Shown one piece after another: positions 57,131 to 64,000 of a stretch of 64,000 nt of DNA. Origin of the DNA: Chlorops oryzae (Eukaryota; Arthropoda; Insecta; Diptera; Chloropidae); the NCBI GenBank assembly GCA_020466095.1, contig CM035807.1:116549624-116613623 (forward strand). Direction: 5' to 3'. The notes below the pieces were generated by a model. The model did no database searches. It saw only the letters and a list, made by a program, of their open reading frames with translations, and was not told where the DNA came from. The translations under genes and the position numbers were made by a program. The first letter of the stretch is position 1, and each line of letters begins with the position of its first letter.

Positions 57131-59576
57131 AACAAAATTTAAAAATTCCTTTTATGATGTCGCATGCCTTTGCTTAACCCGCCAGACCCTTTAGTTTTAC
57201 AGGACATTGTTGTCTTAAAAAATGTAGTCTTTAGTTGAAAAATTAAATGAGTAAAATGAGAAAATACGGCAGGACTTCATGTCTTGGAAGAAAATTTTTT
57301 TGCATTCTTATTTTCTATTTCAAGAACTTATCCATATTGACGTTGAGATTTCGATCTCTGGGCTGAGCCCCAACTGAAATAAAAAGTATGAAACGCTCTA
57401 CAAGTATGAAACCGTTTGAGGATGGAAATCGGTGTGATAGTGAAGAGATTAAAATGAATTGTCTACGTAAAACATGAAACTTTGTTGTATTGAACCACGT
57501 CGAAACAGTCAATACAGACCTCTCGATTTCGTGTGCCATCTCTGTGTCAGACTTGATTGCTCTTGTTGCGAAGTGAATCCTGCATGTATTTGTCGTGTTT
57601 TTAATGCTTTATTGTCTCTTCCTTTTATATTTTTCAATTTTATTTAATCCAATGTTTTCCCCTCATCATACTCTGAAGCGTTCGCTCTGTATTTCAATTT
57701 CAATTTCAATTACTTTACTCCTTTCTGTTTTGCTTAGATCCTTGTGATTTTCAAGGTTTCTTTTTCGATCCTTTGACTGCGACCATTTAGAAACTTTATA
57801 CCTGTGCGAGCGTGTTCCGCTGCTGTACTTCAATCTTCACCTTTTTTATTGAATCCTTCTGGGAATAAAAGAAATTGGATTAGTGTGAAATTGAAACCTG
57901 CATCCCTTTTCGCTTTGCTTATTGAGCTGCTTCTTTTTTTTTCAAATCATTGGATTAAATTTAATTCCTTTTTTTGCTTTTCATTTCCCATATGACGTCT
58001 GCTCCAGCGTATTAAGTAAGACTTTGCATGCAACTGAGAGTCAAAGGAGTTTGATTGAAACGATTTTTGGAGATCCTCTTTGAGAGGCAGACATATAAAG
58101 TGAATGAAAAAAAGGCTTTTCCCAAATTAGATTCCGGTTAAAGGATCATTCGATTTGTTGCTTAGGGTGACAATCTGTCAGAAAGCTTAAATCCAACGCC
58201 TTTCAATTTATTCTAATCGCAATTTCAGTCCAATTCGAAAGCTCAAATCAAAATGCATTTTATTGAAAAGGATCTCGCTTTGCTGTTGAAGATTCATTTC
58301 ACATCAGGAAGATCAGGTGGAAGTTTTTACTAAGTTTTTATTAAGGCATAGTGACGAATTATTCGTGTACTTTTTTATGAATTTATTTTGATAAAATTTA
58401 TTGGTTGCTTGAGTTCAATTGCTGGTCCAGTGGGCTTCTCATGGACATCTCAGCTTGTCGCTTCCAACAAAATAAAGCACATTTTTTTATATTAATAAAC
58501 TTATGTCTGGACTTTTGCAATAGAAGGTGCAGACTGCTTAGAACAACAGAAATGATTTGAATTCAACACCTAAAAGTATGCATAAATTTTTTTTGGAAAA
58601 TTTTCGAAATTCACAGTTTGTCCAGTTTTGGAAATATGAGCATTTTTACTCATCTAAATTAAGGACTTTTAGAGTTGTGTGGATTTCCTTAGAGCTGTTC
58701 AGAGGTTCGCTTTTCATATGCTTAGGTTAGCTTAGGTTTGTGTGGCTGCCACCAAAGGTGATACACTTGGGCACTAATTAGGCCCGTTGTAAAAACAGGA
58801 ATAATGGGAACTCAGGGATTCTTGCTTCGCAAATTGGCATCTCAGCCAACTATTGCACAGAGGCTGACTATACATACACATGTTGAAAATATATAGTTAA
58901 AATCGTAGGCATATTAAATTTTAGAGGGGAACGTTTTTTTGTAAAAATTTTTCAATCGAGTCTAGGCCTTAGGGAGGAATCATTCTTGCTGTCAAATCAT
59001 AACGGCCAATTTTAACAGCTATGGAATTTTGTTACATGATGCAAATAACCGAGATTTTATTATTTCGATAAAAAAGGAAATCCTTTACCATGTCGCTTAT
59101 GTCTTTTTGGTGGCTAGGGCCTGCATATGTTCTACACATTTTCGAATCTTTTCGCAATCATATTTCTGAGGCTGTTATATTTTTAAAATTTCCGACTCAT
59201 TTTGGACTTCCAAAATGTTTGTTCAATCTTAATTTTTTAAAAATTCTTTGAATTTCCATTGGAAAAAGCAACGAAGTCATAATCAGGCAATTTGTTTTCT
59301 TAATTATATCCTTGGGATGATTTCAGTTCAAAGGTCCACAAAAAATATATGAAACGGAGCAATTTATCATTGAAAATTACTCCAAAAAAGGATAAAGAAA
59401 GAAAAAGTAAATGAGATAATGATAATTTACTAAAAAATGGAGACCCTTACTGACGATTGTTTAAAAGAAAAGATATTGTGAAAGTGATTTGTTACTTAAT
59501 TAATTAATTTTATCGTAATTAAATTGAAATTTATTTTTAACAAAATGATAATAATATCCTTGTTGATTGTGTGAAA
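57131..59576. other. non-coding, with dispersed repeat fragment at 58722-58790
   Basis: No supported gene. AATTTCAATTTC-type repeats occur near 57690. The 58722-58790 segment is related to 28815-28965. Confidence 0.4.
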
Positions 59577-60110
59577 GGGAGAGAGAGAGAAAGAAATAAA
59601 GAGAGAAAGAAATAAGAGAAAGAGAAGAAAGAGAGAAAGAGAGAAAGAGAGAAAGAGAGAAAGAGAGAGAAGAGAGAAGAGAGAAAAGAGAAAGAGAGAA
59701 AGAGAGAGAAGAGAAGAGAGAGAGAGAAAGAGAGAAAGAGAGAGAGAGAGAGAAGTAAAGAGAGAGAAGAAAGAGAGAGAGAGAGAAAGAGAGAGAGAAG
59801 AGAGAAGAGAGAGAAGAGAAAGAGAGAGAGAGAGAGAAGAGAAAAGAGAAGAGAGAAAGAGAAGAGAGAAAAGAGAGAGAGAAGAGAGAGAAAAGAGATA
59901 AGAGAGAGAAAGAGAGAAGAGAGAGAAGAAGAGAAGAGAGAGAAGAGAAAAGAGAGAAGAGAGAGAGAGAGAGAGAAGAGAGAGAGAGATAGAGGGAGAG
60001 AGAGATAGAGGGAGAGAGAGATAGAGGGAGAGAGAGATAGAGAGAAAGAGATAGAGGGAGAGAGAGAGAAAGAGATAGAGGGAGAGAGAGAGAGAGGGAG
60101 AGAGAGACTG
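59577..60110. repeat. GA-rich microsatellite tract about 530 bp
   Basis: Near-pure purine. The first part is GAGAAAGA-type and the last ~130 bp is a higher-order GGGAGAGAGAGATAGA unit repeated several times. The Ser/Leu-rich minus-strand frames (219 and 265 codons) are artefacts of the repeat. Confidence 0.95.
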
Positions 60111-62238
60111 GTGCTTAAGGATTTTCCCACAAAATGCCATACTGCTGGCAAGCACTTTCTTTTTTTTTTGGATAAGTTTCGATTAGAAAAACTTTTCGCC
60201 GTTAATGGCAATAAAAAACACACCATATTGCTTCTATCATTCACGCACCAGAAAACAATGTTGAATGAGAGAACAATACAGCAATGGAATGATAGTTTGC
60301 AGAAATCATATTTTTTACTGCATTCTTCGAACATCCACAGGCATTCAAAGAATGCAGAAAGTTGTGACTACCAACAATCGAATAAATTGGAAGGAAATAA
60401 AAAAAATTTCTATAGAAAGTCGCGTTCACATTAGCTTGAACCAAAATTGTCGGCCTGTGAAATTAACATTCTCTTCAAAAGAGACACAACTCAAAAAATT
60501 GGAAGTCTTTGCGATTGGTATTTCACATACGAATTAAAGAATGATGAATTTCGGAGAGAAAAAACGACTTTTGAATTGTGACACTTTTGAAGACGGAATG
60601 CGATATCTTAAAAAAGAACTTTTCCAATGATTAGAGATTGTTAAAGCAACCTCAAAATCTTGCTTGACTTTAAGTTTCGTTATAAAAAAAAACTTTTACC
60701 GAAACCCTACCTCTTCGAATGTCCATAAATTAGGAAAGCTCCTCTTAACATGTTGCGACACAAGAACACATGCTAAAAAAAAAAAAAACCTCATCGCTTT
60801 AAAGTTTGCTCATATGATATCAAAAACATTCGGTTTGGGTCGTTATCCTGCTGTAGACGAAATTTATTCAAGATTAAACGTGCCCGTATGGAAATTGCGG
60901 GATCGTAGCGCATCCTTGTGTGTGGACACGACTTTCATTTTATGTAAATTTTTTTTTTGGATCAAATTAACTATTTGCATAACAAAAATGTGGTAAAGCC
61001 AATGAGAGCGCTTAAAGAGGATTTAAAGTGATTTTTTTGTGTGCACAATTTAAAATCCTTCGTAAAATGTCGCCTTCGAAAACGTTCATTGCAATTCTAT
61101 TTTAAGACTGATACACATAACTGAGAGTCTGAAAGGTTATCTATGCGCTACGGCTAAAGGATTCACTTAACCTTTAACGTTTGAGCATCAAAACAGCAAT
61201 AAAATGCAATTTTCTTTGGCCTACAAAATTTCAATGAGTGAAAGCTTTTTAGTTTTGCCCTTTGATCAATTAAGAAAGTTCAATGGCAATCGGTTTGCTT
61301 GTATATGTATCCTTGTGAGTGAAGGAATTCGATCAAAGTATGGAAAAGGTGATAGGACAGGAAAATGTAATAATTTTTTTTTTTTTTTAGCCATACAATT
61401 TGTTTTTTCTTAGTTAATCTATGGGATTCATGCAGATAGTTTGCTGGACTGTGAAGCAATTTGTAGCTGAAGACTAAACTTTTATTGCTTTTAAATTCAA
61501 TGCAACTCATCTCAGTGACGTTTAAGGGGTTCAAACGAAGAAAATTATTTCTCAAATGGATTCCTGAAAGTGGGTAGAATATTTCCTTTAAGGTTGAAAT
61601 GGCCCAAAAAGTTGAGAAAGCATTCCACTAACCCATTTACGACAAAAAAAAAAAATTAGAAAAACTTCTTCCGACCATTTATGGAGGTAAAAAGCATGTC
61701 AAACCAGTGTCAAAATGTGACCAAATTGAGATTTCTATTTATTTATTTTTTTTAATCCATTAACATTAGAGATTAAATTAATAGGCCGTTTACATATGCC
61801 GTTCTATTCGCGTTTAAGCAACTTTGCCCGTTTTAGCACTAAAACAACTTAGAATTCTCCCGTTTTATCATACAAAACTAAAACGAGAAACTTTCCTGTT
61901 TTAATTTAAAACAAGCAGCTAAATAAGATAAATCCTGCTTATAACTGCTAAAAATATCGAAATCTGAGTGTCATCACTATAAAAATGCAAAACATATGGT
62001 CATTGAAATTTCAAATTTAAAAATTGTGAGGTTGTTTCCACAACAAATGTAGAAAACTAACGCAATTTCAATAAACGCTTCTTTTCTAAATTATAATATT
62101 CACTCATATTTGACGTATTGAGCAATCAAAAGATAGCCACAAAATGACAAAACGACATGCGCATATGTAAACACCCCGTTTTGACTTAGTCGTTTTAGCT
62201 TAAACGAGTAGCGCTAAACCGTATATGTAAATGCCCAA
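60111..62238. other. non-coding, no gene supported
   Basis: AT-rich. Short frames without domains. CGTTTTA/AAAACG words cluster at 61800-62220 (cgttttag, aaaacgag), possibly another TIR element (tcgtttac-type ends not delimited). Confidence 0.35.
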
Positions 62239-62950
62239 TAAGGGGACCTTCTGGTCTAGAGCACGAAAATTAAGGGTATTTTCATGATTTTTTTTGGTTT
62301 TAAGCCAAATAAAAAACGGGTTTTTAAGTTTGCAGGATTATTGTTTTATTTATTGACAATCCGAAAAAAATGTTGTTGTATTTTTTTTGTTTTTTTTTTA
62401 TTTTAAAAATGGTGGCGAAATAGACGCTTTTTTAAAAAGTACCTCCACGGCGTACACGATTTCGTAACTTCGGGTTATCCGAAAAAAATAAAAAAAATGT
62501 ATTATTAATCAGATTGAATGCGGCTATCGGATGAGCTAAACCAAAAAAAAACAAAAAAAAAAATTTACAAAATGACGCAATTTTTATTTAACACATCAAA
62601 CAACGCCCTTTTTTTGACCATTTTTTTAATGAAAAAATATGAAGTTCTTGAAATAAAATTTTGGTTGTAGCTCACCCGATAGCCATCGATGTTGTGAATA
62701 ACATATAAAAATTTCAGACGAATCGGTTCGATGGCATTTAAAAAAATTGGTTTTGAGATAAACGCGTTCAAAGTTGCTTTGATCAAGCGCGCTGCCTGCT
62801 GTCTTCACCTACTAAAACGGCTGTAGCAAAGCAAATATGGTCAATATCTTCACGAGACTTTGTCAGCATATTCTTAAACGTCTATTCATTCCGAAATATA
62901 TAAGAAAAAAAATCGATTTTCAAAAAATTCTAGACCAGAAGGTCCCCTTA
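62239..62950. mobile_element. palindromic TIR element, copy 2, inverted relative to copy 1
   Basis: Both ends are intact: AAGGGGACCTTCTGGTCTAG on the left and the inverse CTAGACCAGAAGGTCCCCTT on the right. GGCTATCGGATGAGC and GCTCACCCGATAGCC form an internal inverted pair. The interior is the reverse complement of 36377-37031. No transposase frame. Confidence 0.7.
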
Positions 62951-64000
62951 AAGTGACCCAATTGCCTAATCTTGGCTATTTATGAAGTAACTTCACTGCA
63001 AAAGCAACAACTCTTGAGCGACATTCGAAATGGTTTCGTTTTTGACAGAACGGAGAGCACAAATGGGTTAAAGTTTTCCAATGTGAGGCTGGATGGTACT
63101 GCATTAAAAGCTTTTTGAAATAGAAGAAGGCCTCTGGTAATTAAATTTCAGTACAAAGATATTTTTAAAAGGAAAGAGAGACGCACAAAAGCTTTATTCG
63201 AAAATGTCGGTATTTTTCGAATTTATGAAACGGAAAATATTGTAGGCAGGAAATTGGCTGAAATTCTCAAATGGTACGACGGCATCATGGACCATAAATG
63301 TCACAACATGTGACCGACCGCAAAAGCAAACTAATATTTTCATGAATGGCCAAATGGTGTCTTGAATTCCTTTTGAAATTCGATTCTTACCGCAAATCAT
63401 CCTTTAGTCCTTTCAGTCCGAATTCGAAGATAGAAAAGAAAAAACCTAAATTCTATTCCATCACATTTAAGGTTACGAAAAAGAAAAAAAAATTAAGTTA
63501 AAGCATCTCTTTTGAAGAGTTGTGAAAGCTCTTGTTGATGCCAAAAAGGACAAAGGATTTATTGAAAATTTCGTAGTTAGAAATCCTACGGATGGCTTCA
63601 TTTGAGCTTAAGGGTATCAACTTTTGACGAGTGACTTTTTTTGTGATTCAAATAAAGAAAATTGTGGGCATTTTTTTGTTGTTTTGCTAAAAATAGTTCT
63701 TTGGACTTTTTGTGGTTTCATTCAATAGTGTTCCATCGTATTATTTGGAGTTATATCGGCCATTATGATGCGATATTTGTTTGGAAGAAACACAATTCGT
63801 GATTCCATTCCATCCCAAAATCCAATTAATATATAAAAAAAAATATTTAATTCATTCCGAAATAGCCTTCTCGGATTTCTAAATCTAAGAAGCTGTGACT
63901 TCTGCTTTTTTTCACAACAAAGGGAAAGATTATTTGTGTGGCCTTCGTCCTTGCATCTATGAGAAGGAGGAGAGATTGAGTTCTGTTCATGTTTTTCTGA
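62951..64000. other. non-coding, no gene supported
   Basis: AT-rich sequence. A segment at 63230-63370 weakly resembles 53780-53960. Nothing else recognisable up to the window end. Confidence 0.4.

Noticed and set aside
59496..60334. 219- and 265-codon Ser/Leu-rich minus-strand frames
   Set aside because: They are artefacts of the GA tract.
1..64000. CRISPR array, bacterial operon or biosynthetic cluster
   Set aside because: Spliced insect gene structure and transposon content throughout; no regularly spaced direct-repeat array with unique spacers was seen.

Overview
The window looks like nuclear DNA of a higher fly (Diptera, Brachycera). It is AT-rich and intron-bearing, and is dominated by small DNA transposons, decayed LINEs and simple repeats of the kind that fill fly introns and intergenic DNA. 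One protein-coding gene can be named with confidence: the glial glutamate transporter Eaat1 (SLC1 family), on the minus strand at about 30.4-34.5 kb. It has six coding exons whose splice sites can all be read. A candidate core promoter (TATA-like box plus initiator TCATTC) lies about 1 kb upstream of the start codon. One feature of this copy is broken: the large middle exon changes reading frame once, in the extracellular loop. That is either an indel in this sequence or a real lesion. Layout. 0-11 kb: non-coding DNA with a TA-flanked repeat, a DINE-1-like (non-autonomous Helentron-type) element carrying a hairpin MITE, a dead Penelope-type reverse transcriptase fragment and a second, inverted DINE-1-like end. 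11-13 kb: one or two possible small coding exons of an unidentified plus-strand gene. 13.8-19.3 kb: T/GAATATTTT arrays, a 5'-truncated RTE-like LINE with target duplication, and a TA-flanked MITE. 20-25 kb: a TAA-flanked MITE, an I-clade LINE 3' end inside a perfect 16-bp target duplication, and another DINE-1-like copy. 27.3-27.9 kb: a 600-bp CT tract. 28-36 kb: Eaat1 and a repeat-poor surround. 36.4-39.8 kb: a palindromic element, an internally deleted mariner and a DINE-1-like copy. 41-53.5 kb: a dense nest of TIR elements, including a TA-flanked element that carries two tRNA-like polymerase III promoter modules, a hAT-type element with an 8-bp target duplication, and two inverted 1.2-kb copies of the same three-level nested composite. 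54-64 kb: mostly unassigned DNA with one unknown open frame, a 530-bp GA tract and an inverted partner of the 36.4-kb palindromic element. Working together: Eaat1 is self-contained, and there is no sign of an operon-like or biosynthetic gene set. The accessory content is mobile DNA. Its value lies in the well-preserved boundaries (TIRs, target duplications, and paralogous empty sites inside other repeats), which let several element families be delimited from this window alone. I did not find a clear new biochemical system. The least familiar object is the TA-flanked element at 41.36-42.27 kb with tRNA-like modules.
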